From Umbelopsis ramanniana AG (lineage: Eukaryota > Mucoromycota > Umbelopsidomycetes > Umbelopsidales > Umbelopsidaceae): a DNA stretch of 64,000 nt. Below, piece by piece: positions 1-10,500 of the stretch (the stretch's first letter is position 1; each line of letters starts with the position of its first letter). The stretch is taken from contig NW_026252139.1 in the NCBI RefSeq assembly GCF_025399195.1, forward strand, positions 1-64,000, read 5' to 3'. Position numbers and translations under genes: made by a program. The notes under the pieces are model-generated. The model worked only from the letters and a program-made list of their open reading frames with translations, was not told the origin of the DNA and did not search any database.

Positions 1-2118
1 TCGCGCGCAGAATACTTTAGTATATGTTATTGCGACGCGTTACTCGCTGACGCTCGTAACCCTTTCGCAATAAAAGATTCCTTAAAGTTCAATATGCTGA
101 ATGAATCCTGAGAATCTTAGATTAATATCGAGTTTTTATATATAAAACTTTGAAAGTGGGGTTGCGCAGAAGATAAGTTTATGAAACTCTTAGATTAATG
201 ATACAGCGAGCATCAGATGTTACTAATTTGATATCAAGTCAATCAAGGGGTTTAATTTGCAGGTAATATGCCCATGTCTTCCATTTGGTCAATTTAGTAT
301 ATATTGGAAAGCTAAAACTTAATGTGTACTTATTTTTATGGTAGGTACCTTATTGTAATTGAAGAAAATAATATCACTAATGACAGGACAAAGCAGGCTG
401 TATAGTCTTTTGACCTACATTTCCAAAGATGTGACCGGTCTCCTACATTGAAGCTCAATCTGAACAAAGGGTGTACCGCATCCTAGTTTGACTCGCTGAA
501 AATTCTTGCTATAAAAAAATGTGATGTTTAAATGGTCAATTGTTCAATTGCCCATAGATACCGACGATTTTATAACCATCATATCCCTAAAAAGGAGGTT
601 GTTTGCGGATCCTGTCTATAAACAATATACCACAAAAAGAAAGCGCCACTAGCTTTATTATCGTTCAAAGAGACTGCAAGGCTCGTTATTTATGCTAGAG
701 GTATATACTGTGAAAATAAGTAGAACCAAACGAGAGAACAAAATTGCACAACGATTGTTTGTCGCTTCGCTGCGGTGATTAGACTGGCTTGTGCTCACTT
801 CTTCAGACGATTTATCCTCTCGAAAGAATTGTTTGGATGACGCTTGCGATAACCAGACTGTCTATATGTAGGATTAGGAGACGTTGAATAACAAGCGTGA
901 TTCAAACATTTTACTGCCAAAAAACTCCGTAAACCTGTATGGAAGGAGCCGGCTGAAATCCTTTTGCACTTCCACTGTTATTCAAGTGTTCCTACCACCT
1001 TAACCACTACATCTTTTTTCATTCTGTTTGTAAAATCAGAGTTTTGATCATTTTATTATTTCTGAGCGCAGTAACAGTATCACAGCATCAGTGGTGGACG
1101 CAGAATGTGATGCGTTTACTAGGTACCTCCGAGTCCTGCCAGATTTAACAAACCATAATGGAATACAGCTCGCTAAAATTCACGCTGTTCGTGAAAGCAT
1201 AATCCTAATGTCCCTCTCGAACCAATACAATTGCTTCTTAAGTAACAATGGTTAAATTGGCAACCTCTTTACATTTTAATCCTAATGTTCCTTCCGCGCT
1301 ATGTCTCTCGCTAACGCTCGTTCCATTACGCATTAAAAGTTTTCTCAAATGCTATCTGGCCCAGCAAAATCTTGATGCTAGCGGGCTTTCAAATATTAAT
1401 CAGAACCTCCAGTTCATCGAGAAGGACATGAATGTCGTTCTACATTCCACCTTTACCCAGCTCCATTCCGTTCATTTCCAACTTCAGTCCATTTCTACAC
1501 CATTTTACTTTCTTATGTCATATTCTCCCACTATTTCATAATCGGCATCGCCAGATATAAACGATTTAAACTCGACCACTCCTATGCGGCATCAACTCAA
1601 CCAATCGATTTGTCCTTCTCAGCGATAGCTCATTTGAACGCCAGGACGAGGTGAGTTGACTTTCGATTATGGACAATGACATCGACCTTAGTGGTGAGCA
1701 TTAAAGTTCATTTTCTCCGGTGAATGCCTAAGTTATATAGACTCAAACTCGCCCTGCAACATCTAAGCGCTCTCCAGTATACGGTTGTTACCATGGATAG
1801 CCGATTGGAGCATTTGGTGTAAAGGGTATAGGAAGATGCATGCCATTTATATTTATGACAAAAATACGTATATTTCCATAAAAGGCAACTTCTACAAAGG
1901 CAACTGGGCTATAGTGATGCGGCTTGATGTCGACTGCAAAGAGATACTGCAATTTATGCTAGCGTCGAAGACTCAACTGATATGTGTGATAAAACTGCAG
2001 AACAACGAAAGAGTGCAATAAACAAATCCCTGAAGTTGATTTTAGTGGAATGACAAGTGAAAATTACTCATGTCTTAAGCAAACGCGCACCTCAATGGGA
2101 ACGAGCAAATGACTACAT
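1..2118. other. Gene-poor AT-rich left end
   Basis: No convincing gene. Open frames of 60-100 codons occur (for example 1248-1541 and 1785-2021) but they are low-complexity and match no family I recognise. A ~35-bp imperfect repeat pair is visible at 43-77 and 1307-1340 (shared core CTCGCTRACGCTCGT, then a CGCA-TAAAAG block), which may be the remnant of a dispersed element. The short string AATCCTAATGT also occurs twice, near 1201 and 1278. Confidence 0.5.
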
Positions 2119-2330
2119 TAAGCACTGAGTGCTTATGCTAATGGCTTACACTGCTATCTACAGTCATTTATTGTAAGTGCTAAGTGCTTATGCTTAATAG
2201 CTTGCACTGTTAACTACAGTCTCTTTTTTTATGTGCGATAAGTGCTTATGCTGATAGCTTACACCGTTAACTGCAGTGTATTTTTTGTAAGCGCTAAGTG
2301 CTTAAGCTTATAGCTTGCACTGTTAAATAC
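2119..2330. repeat. Degenerate ~56-bp tandem repeat, about 4 copies
   Basis: The string AGTGCTTA recurs at 2128, 2183, 2241 and 2297, giving periods of 55, 58 and 56 bp. Each unit holds the same order of blocks: AGTGCTTATGC, then a TAGCTT-CAC block, then TGTTAACTACAG-like sequence, then a T-rich stretch. The first unit includes a perfect 7-bp inverted repeat around one base (AAGCACT-G-AGTGCTT). No ORF spans it. It is probably a minisatellite in non-coding DNA. Confidence 0.85.
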
Positions 2331-2884
2331 CAATAATCAGTCAAAGGTGCTACACTCGCTAAGTAATTTTTAAAGTAAAGGTGAATAGTAATAGTATAAG
2401 AGTCTAACTCATTAGTTGTTATTAGGCACTCGCACATTATGACAGTTGACTGGTACTCAACTCACTAAGTTCCCGATTCAGTTGCTGACGGAGGATTTTT
2501 TGAAAATAAATATGTACTTGGTCTCCTATCATTGCCAGCTGGTATTTTTTATCCGGCAGTCGTGTCGAAATTGTTTATGGAGACCGCCGCCCTATAATCT
2601 GAAGTATCATGTCATAATAAATCTAGTGAGCGAGAATAAAAACCACTATCTAGTATTTTCTGCAATAATGGACGCTCCAATGTTGTTCTATATTACAGGA
2701 AACAACATATAGAGACACAGGATGGGCGAATTTAAGGTGTAGGCGCAATAACTAAAAAAATGTGTCGATGTCGAGCCATTATGGTTTTATGGCTAATGTT
2801 TTAATTTTTTTGCCGTCAGTGTGGTCAAATTGAAGTATCATCGGTTTTACTATTCGTTTGCCTAAATCTGATGCCTTCTTTTTA

Positions 2885-3301
2885 ATGAATGAAAAAAAGC
2901 ATTTCAACCAGCATGGCTCACTGTCATCGCTCGATGCAATGAGCATATCTAGTCCAGAAGAAAAGCTTGCCAGAGATTTGCAAGATGCCGAACTCAGAGA
3001 TCAGCCGAAATATTCCAATCATAGAGTTTTTGGGGGTGGATGTCAACCTCCCTGTAAATCAGTAGCCCCAGAAGCAGATCCTTCCATGCCGACTTCTGAC
3101 GATGGCTGGGGAGACAGTCTTCCAAGTTACACGTCAATTTCTCTACACCATCGGTTCGGATTCCAGTCAGTGTTGACGTCTTCACACCTACCTTTAGTAC
3201 AACCAAGCGATACTGGTACCAACAAGCAATCAAAATCGAAACTGTTTGGTGGTTATTCAGGGCAAACTGTTGTTTTCGGATCCGATCCGGAGAACAAGTG
3301 A
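2885..3301 (+). CDS. Hypothetical protein (138 aa), possibly a 3' exon
   Basis: An open frame of 138 codons from the ATG at 2885 to the TGA at 3299-3301. The frame is open a little further upstream (to a TTG at 2858), so this could also be the last exon of a longer gene starting in the left spacer. The protein is polar, rich in Ser, Pro and Gly, with an acidic N-terminal third (SPEEKLARDLQDAELRD) and no transmembrane segment. I recognise no domain. It ends about 160 bp from the stop of the tentative minus-strand gene at 3465, so the two would be convergent. Coding status rests only on length and composition. Confidence 0.4.
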   Translation: MNEKKHFNQHGSLSSLDAMSISSPEEKLARDLQDAELRDQPKYSNHRVFGGGCQPPCKSVAPEADPSMPTSDDGWGDSLPSYTSISLHHRFGFQSVLTSSHLPLVQPSDTGTNKQSKSKLFGGYSGQTVVFGSDPENK

Positions 3302-3464
3302 ATTTCTTTTTACCAATGTATATATACCCCTTCCATTTAAAGCGATATCCTTGTATCTATCATTTTTCTTTGCAAATTTATAAAGAACCAAGCATTTCCT
3401 TGAAAGGTAGAAAAGTTCCAATAACGACGGCCATCTTTGGCTCATCAATGGTTACGTCTAGGCT

Positions 3465-4172
3465 TTAAGCTGAGTAGGCTGCTGCTATGGTCTGATCTTT
3501 GGTGGTGTAACCAGCGCCCATGAAATTCGGTCGGTAACCGCTCGGTTGGTGCTGAGCAACTAATGGATGGGTTACAATCACATGTAAGCCATATACTATA
3601 AAACGAGGATTACGTTCGTGGAAACAGGACTAGAAAAGTTGAAATGATTTTTTGATTTGCGAGTATATGGGGATGAAAATAACTAATGATGAATCGCATA
3701 AGCCAATAACATGATGAATAGTGTTGGGAATTTTGTTAAAGAAATTGTACAGGAGAATAAGGTTTGTGTTCAAAGCGGATGGCGATCGAAAAAAAAAGGA
3801 TGGAAAAGACATATAAGCAACAGTTGTTGATAACGTAGGGAACTTGTACTCACCGCCATGTTCCAGCCCATGAAGAAGCCACGTCCGATCAATCCGAAGC
3901 CTTCGCCAATTACTATAGCTTATCCACCGAGGCTAGGATCCTGAATAACTTGATAGATTATATACAAGGCATTATTACATCAACAAGAATACTGTTTGAT
4001 ACGAGAAGATTTGACATCTGCATACCAAATCTAGGCGTAGTTCCCACTCACTCCCTTTGTGTCGGATTGCAACAGGAGTAATTAGAATCGCGAAGCTGAA
4101 TTTTGCGCTTTTGGTTATATCTCCGCCGCCACACGAGCAACAAGGCCCAGTTAAGCAATGTTTCTGCAACAA
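3465..4172 (-). CDS. Tentative three-exon gene of unknown function (5' end unresolved)
   Basis: Two minus-strand exons join cleanly: 3854-3912 (encodes ..GEGFGLIGRGFFMGWNMA) and 3465-3629, 55 codons ending in a TAA (..PNFMGAGYTTKDQ..AAYSA). The intron between them is 224 bp with GTGAGT and CTAG ends and phase 0. A third block, 4052-4172, fits upstream in phase (ends ..ITPVAIRHKG) and holds four cysteines; its acceptor is TTGCAG near 4163 and the start codon must lie in a further exon that I cannot place. The Gly-rich GLIGRGFFMG stretch could be membrane-associated. No family is recognised. The 3' exons are better supported than the 5' part. Confidence 0.35.
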
Positions 4173-4455
4173 ATCTGTGCATGCAACGTATCAAACTGAA
4201 AAATCGAAAGAGACGCCTTCGCATGCATGACATTTCACCAAGCTCGTTATAAGAATATCTCTTTATTATGACGATCCATTCACTTCAATGTCTGTTCGCT
4301 AGTTGCCGAAGGAGTTTTGTGCCGTTAGTGACAAGGGTAGATTTTGCACTTTAAACATGGCCAATGAAATCGATACCATAGAAATCATTACACATAAAAA
4401 TTCTTCCCAATTTGTTCCTTTACACGCCGCATTGCAACATCAACATACAGAGTGT

Positions 4456-7013
4456 TTATGCTAGCTTCACTGTATAATGAAAGATAAATTTTGTTAGTCG
4501 TCGAGTGATATTATATCAAATACACAATATGAGCACTTAGATGAGGAAACTTACAATAAGCATTGATGGCAACTGCGATAAGCAAAGCGAAACAAATTAC
4601 AGTAGGACCCACCACATCATCTACAAGAAGAGAAATAACAAACGCCGAAATTTAGAGCAACTGTCTTAGTGTTACAGTATGGGCCAAAAATATTTACCAT
4701 ATGGACCGCTCGCTCGTGCCATGATCAGTTCGTGGCGACGGTAATACAGGCCATAGCCATAGATCAATGTAGAGAGTGATATCATGGTATACATCAATCC
4801 AGCAATTTTACCAATTTTATCCCCAGTATTGACTAGAGCTACAGAAAAGCTTCCCAGCAGGACTGCAAAAGTCATCCATGAGAAATAAGTTCGTTCATTG
4901 GCGAAGAACACTTTAGGTTCCACCCGCACTGGCGTGGATATCTTTTGTGGAATATGAACGCCAGGTGGTAGAGATAGAACTTCATCTCGATGTTGATGAT
5001 TTGGAAATCCAAGTGGCAATTTCGAAAATATTACGCTAAACCAGCTTTTAGCTGATTTTGGTGGCAAAGCCATTGAACTATGGTCTGTGTTGTGTACGTT
5101 GATAGTACGACTGGAGGAAGGTTCGACTTGTTGTCCTACTGGCGCATCTGGGCTGGCATTACCAGTCGCATTGGTTATATTTGCAGGTTTATTGACGGGT
5201 GTCATTTTGGCGATAGACTGAGAGTTCTGCATAGCAACCTCAACCGATTTTTGCGAGTATTTACGAGAAAGCGCTTGTATAACGTTCGCATTCTCTTGAG
5301 CAACTGGTGTGTCTTCTTCTTCCGACTCCATTTGTGCCAGCTAAAACAACATATTGGAACGATGAGTCATAACTAACAGACAAGACCGATGAACCACATG
5401 AATGAAAACCTACCCAGAACGGAAGTAAGTGCACTCTACGTTCAAAAAGGATTGCCGTTGCGTGCACAAACTTTGAAAACTTTGGAGCCTCTTCCACCAA
5501 GCCAGACGAAATGAGTTCACCAATCCACGCAGGTGTCCGGCTGCCTGGAGGCAAATTCAACTTGATTTCAAGAACGGCATAAGGAAAGCGACGGACGTCG
5601 TCAGGAGGTAACTCGCTGAAGGGAAAATCGACGTCAACATCCGGTCTCCTCCACTCGCCATTGGGACGTCTAGATGTCGGGTCATCGGGAAATAAATGAT
5701 CATCTTCTCTGATCATAGTTAGGTTTGTATCTAGCGATAACCGATGCCGAGAATCGCCTGGAATTTGGAAGGCCGTCCTACTATAATATGTTCGCGCCAC
5801 TATATGACAGGATTCGCCGTTAAGACATAATCGATATAAACAGTCAAGAAAGATAACATACGTACTTGGCTGAAGATTTCTTGATTTGATGACATCTTGG
5901 AGCTCATAGGCTAACTTTTCGAAGGCGTCTGCTTCGGCATTACTGTCAGCATTCTTGGCTCTGATTTTGTTGACATTCTTTTCAACAACCTCTCTTCGAC
6001 CATCCAGGAAATCTTTAATATACTTTTCTTTAAGCATGAAGCGATCTTTCAATTCTCCCGTGTCCTCCTCTTGCTGTACTTTTCGTTCAATATATATTTT
6101 GTTCGTATCCTTCGTCGATCCATACCATCGTAGTCGTATTACTTGAGCGCCATCTTCTTTGTCAACCTTCGCATTGTACAATTCTAACTCAGAGTTATCC
6201 AGGTAGATGGATGTGATGGGTGGGTTGATGCCCTTGCTTGACTTTCGCGTAGCATTATCATATACTAACATCGGGAGATGACGTAATATGAACGTTTTAA
6301 GTTCCAACACATTGTCCAGCGAAACGAAGTATTTCGTTGATTTTCGTAAAAACGTTTCTGTAGCATGTTGCTCTGGTTGTGTATAAGAAGCACTGAGCGC
6401 GCTAACGGGCGATATTTCTGATCGGATGACTCCGAATAAATCAGATAGTCGTAAAAGCAAGCCTTCGTAGTCCTGCTTCCAAAATGGGCACTGCTTTAAT
6501 CTGATCATGAACAGCGGTCGAACGTGGTACTGCACATGTCTATCATGCTTCTTGACAAGCTTTATGACAGCAGTATAGTTGACCTGTGCATAATTTGCAA
6601 GATTATTAATCCAGTCAGCTAGGTGATTGACCCTCTCAGCAATTCCGTCCAAGTTGGGCTGTTGAACTGTGATATCTTCGTGTTGATTGATTTCATCTAT
6701 TTGCCTCGTACAATCATCAATACTTTGCTGTATCTCCTGCATTTGTTGGCTGTGAAAAGAATTAACCTTAAAAATTGTCCTAGCGTTTAGTGATCAAAAA
6801 AGCTCCATGTAATGTGACGATTTTGCTGATGTATACCTTTTCCAATTCAGAATCCAGCAGTTCCACGAATTCTTCTTCTTCAGCTTCTCCAAATGGGAGA
6901 TTTTCCTCGCTAGTTGACGAAGATTTTAAAAGCTTCTTTATGGTATTGTACGCTACATATTTATCTTCCCAGCCTTTGACTTGCAAGTGCTCGAGAGTGG
7001 CACCAAACTTCAT
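4456..7013 (-). CDS. VTC4: Vacuolar transporter chaperone 4, polyphosphate polymerase
   Basis: Catalytic subunit of the VTC complex, which makes polyphosphate from ATP at the vacuole membrane and feeds it into the lumen. Six exons: 6837-7013, 5866-6766, 5414-5799, 4698-5340, 4555-4620 and 4456-4469, giving 728 aa (yeast Vtc4 is 721). The start at 7013 gives the usual MKFG opening of an SPX domain, the inositol-pyrophosphate sensor. The VTC tunnel domain follows with RLRWYG (Arg270, Arg272), IYIERK, SRTAFQ (Arg367), RHRLSLDT (Arg379), YAVLEIKL and KFSKF. These match the catalytic Arg, Glu and Lys residues of Vtc4, so this is the active paralogue and not a Vtc2/3-type one. A DUF202-like C-terminus has three membrane segments; the last lies in the 66-nt exon. 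The last exon has only 14 nt. The 5800-5865 intron is open in frame (see findings). It is divergent from the DYRK kinase. Confidence 0.95.
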
Positions 7014-7511
7014 TAGAGAAAAGTGAGTTGGACCGAAGTGAGTAAGGATCGGAGCTGTCAGCAAAAGTGTCTTGTGTCGGGGTGAAAAAATTTGATCTCT
7101 TACAGCATGCGCCGACTAACCCCTAACCCATGTGTCTGCATAAGCTGGGATCGGCATATATGGTATTGCTTGAGTGGGGGTCCATTTCCCGCAATTTAAT
7201 AATGATGTACACACGGGTCGCTTTACATAAACTTTAAAGGCAACGATTGCTATAGAAAAGTTCCTTTATATACTATCAATGATGAAAAAGAAATTTTAAG
7301 AAAATAAAATAAAAAATTTTATTGCAGCCAAATTTATAGTTTGAAGTGGAGTGTGCCTGAGCTTTTTTTTTCTGGCGCTGCCTTTGAAAGCCAAGATCAG
7401 CTCATCACTTTACCCATCTCATTGTAATTAACCAATCTGTCACAAGCTCATACTACGGTGCTAGATTATGTTGTATTGAATATATATTTTGAGGTATTTT
7501 TCTATCATCAG
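7014..7511. promoter_or_regulatory. Divergent spacer between VTC4 and the DYRK kinase
   Basis: About 500 bp shared by two divergently transcribed genes. It should hold the VTC4 promoter and the 5' exon(s) of the kinase gene, whose start codon I could not place. I see no CACGTG (Pho4-type) site in it. An AT-rich stretch at 7286-7330 is the only compositional feature. Confidence 0.5.
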
Positions 7512-10500
7512 CCAACCTCCCTACATCTCATCAAATTGCAATAGCTGATCCGTTTGAACCAGGTATTCCCAAGCATTTGTATACCCGACCTTCAGCTCAT
7601 TTCGATACATCTCTGAGCCAATCATCAACATCAAGTAGTACGTCAGGAAGACATTTTGGTATGTATCAATTTTTTGGAACTCCTGCATTTTGTGTGGCTC
7701 CATATGCAAAGTACAGGTTATCTAGCTTGCCCAAAATACTGATTTCAATGGTTTATCACAGTGTCTTCAAAGCAAGAACCGAGCCAAGACATGTCGCAGT
7801 CGAGCTCCATGCATTCTATATACAATACCAGTAATCATCATTGGCAGTATGATCAGGACAACAATGATGGAGCCGATATCAGTCAGTCTTTAGCTCAACT
7901 GGAGAAACAACGCTTTGATCAACAACAAGAGCATCTAAACCGCATAAGATTACTGAAGGAGAGAGAAAGCCATGGGTCTGATCAGCCACATTATCAGCGC
8001 ACTCGGACTATCAGTAGGACAGAGGATAGTAACTACACTAAAGCTACTTCCAGTAGTCGCTCGCGGGCAGCTGCTACGGCTGCTGAGAAGGCAGGCACAG
8101 GCTCCACCACAAGAAAGAGGATATCAGCACGAGATCCTCGGTATCCCTCTATTACAAATCAAAGATCAGATTATGATACCATTTCCAGTGAGAGTAACGA
8201 GGTTTCATCATCCACAATATCCTCGAAAAGTGCTGGTGCTAGACAAAGAAGACCGTCTGCAGCTGCCCAGTTTGCTGAGAAAGACAGGGATTTCTTATTG
8301 AGATCAGCATCTTTACAGACACGACGAGTGTCTGATGCTCAGTTGGTAATTGGCTTCTTAGTACCATATGCGGTCTTAAATCAATACAACTTTCTGACAC
8401 ACTTCGATTTCAGACTACTCCAAGAATGTATCATAGGCAAACATCTACTGGCTTACTTAACAAACGAAAATCTGGAGCTGCGGAAACAATGACTGATTCT
8501 AGCCTGTCCAATACGGACATCGCCACTGACAGAAAATTTGCATCAGTATCTGCGGCTGAGACCAGTAGTGTCAGCAGACACCGCCTTTCAAAGGTTTTTG
8601 TTGAAGACGACTCCAACTCCGATGCAAAGTACACATTGCCAAGGAAAAGCAGCTTACGAGCATCTCGCAATTTCAGCACCAACTCACAGCGAATGAGTAC
8701 TTCTGGCTCCCTTCCGATGTCCTCATTAACTAAAGATGAGCCAGATGGACGAATTAACAGCGACGTTGGTGACCATGGAAAGGAGGATGAAAATGCATTG
8801 TTGAGGAACAAAGAGATTTCTTCAACCAAAATCTATGATTCTGATGTTAGTGATGCAAAGGAGGCAAGAATTACAAGAAAGGGTTCAACCGGAAGGATGC
8901 GGCCGAAATCAAGAGCGTTAAGATCTCCTCCACCTCCCCTAAATTTGGATGGTCCACCGACTATGCCAAGTCTGAGCTCAAAATATGCATTATATTCTCC
9001 CATGTCAGCACATCCAGTCACAGTTAGCGAGCGGTCTTCTTCGCTTCATCCAGAAATCTCCCAGTTAAATCAAGAGGCCAAAACAACAAACAGAATTAAG
9101 CGACATCAGAGTTTAGGAGCAAACGCTCAAAATAGGCCGCCAAGAGTGAGCTCTCACCGTCATTTGCAGCAATCTATGGAAACTGACTCTACTTTACCTC
9201 TCAATGAAAAAGTATTGGATAAGTCCCAGAGTATATCAAGAAAAAGTTTACCTGCATCCTTCCAGTCCAGAAGCCGCGCGACTTCCACTTCTGAAAAGTC
9301 AATAGAAACGTTGGTGGGCGAGTTGGACATCGTTAGAAACCCAGAGCGTTCATCCAGCCTGAAAAAAGAGAATCGAAAATCAGCCTCCTCTTTGCGACGC
9401 ACCCCGTCTCGAGTTAGTATATCAGAATATCAAGGCTACACACGGTCAACTAGCACGAACACTCACCGTAGATCGATATCATCATCACCTCCGCCTTCGA
9501 GATCATCAAGTGCATTTGGTGATGTTGATGAGGCTAAAGGAAATACTTCAGGTATGGAAAAAGAAGACATTCCTCCGGTGCCTCCTGTCCCAAAACATCA
9601 TTCCTTTTACAACAAAGGAATAGAGTCGGTAAAAACGACACATAGCCGAAACAATAGTATTAGCCCATCCAAAGACACCAATAGCGACGAAGGGAGTGAC
9701 GATCAGCCCAGACAGCCTTATCAATTAGGTCCAAATGGACATGATGATAGTCAAAATGCAAGTCGCCTTTCTCACCGAGGATCTACCAGTAGTAGACGGA
9801 AGTCATGCTTAACGATCGAAAATTACGCAAGCACTGCACAAATTGAAAGCTCGAGATTGGATAACGAAAATGCACATGTCAATGTCTCAACTGCCGTGAG
9901 GTCACCAGTTGACAGACGTAAATATTTGGATGATGAAGTACATGAGAAACGAAAGATAACAGCTCCAAATATTGAGCTAGAAAGCAAGCCAGCTGGAAAG
10001 GCTATCATTTCACGTAGACGAGGGAAAGTGAGTAGTAATTGTTCTTTACATGCAGATACTCGTAGAGCGCATTGAAATGCTGATACAAGCACCTTTTCTT
10101 ACAGACATTACCAGGAAACCTTGCCGTTCCGCCCCCTGTACCGTCGTTACCGTTACCTCCAATGAAACTTGAACCTATGAAACTTGACTTAAGAGGGGCT
10201 TCCAGTCGACGAGAACTGCCAAGATCACCATCCAGCGCAACAACTGCGACAACCCCAACCCGGATTCCAGTACCAGTATTCCGATATGGTTTGTCCAAAG
10301 GAGCCAACAGCGACTTGGATCTGAGCGCAACAGGAGTACAAATGACTAGCAGTGAAGATGAAAGCAGCCCTCTCGGATTAAGGTTACCAATTAAATCTGA
10401 CAGGCAATCGAGCAAACGTAGACTTTCTTACTCAAAGGGAAGCCGAACGGCACCATCATCGCCTCGAGTACCCCAATTTGCGATGTCAACTACCAAAAGT

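Noticed and set aside
1248-1541. 97-codon ORF at the left end as a gene
   Set aside because: It overlaps the dispersed repeat core, so its open frame may reflect the repeat; no family resemblance.
5866-6766. Treating the 493-codon VTC4 frame as one uninterrupted exon
   Set aside because: The stretch 5800-5865 has GTACGT..CATATAG ends and inserts 22 residues absent from the family; splicing restores QPMARTYYSRTAFQ.
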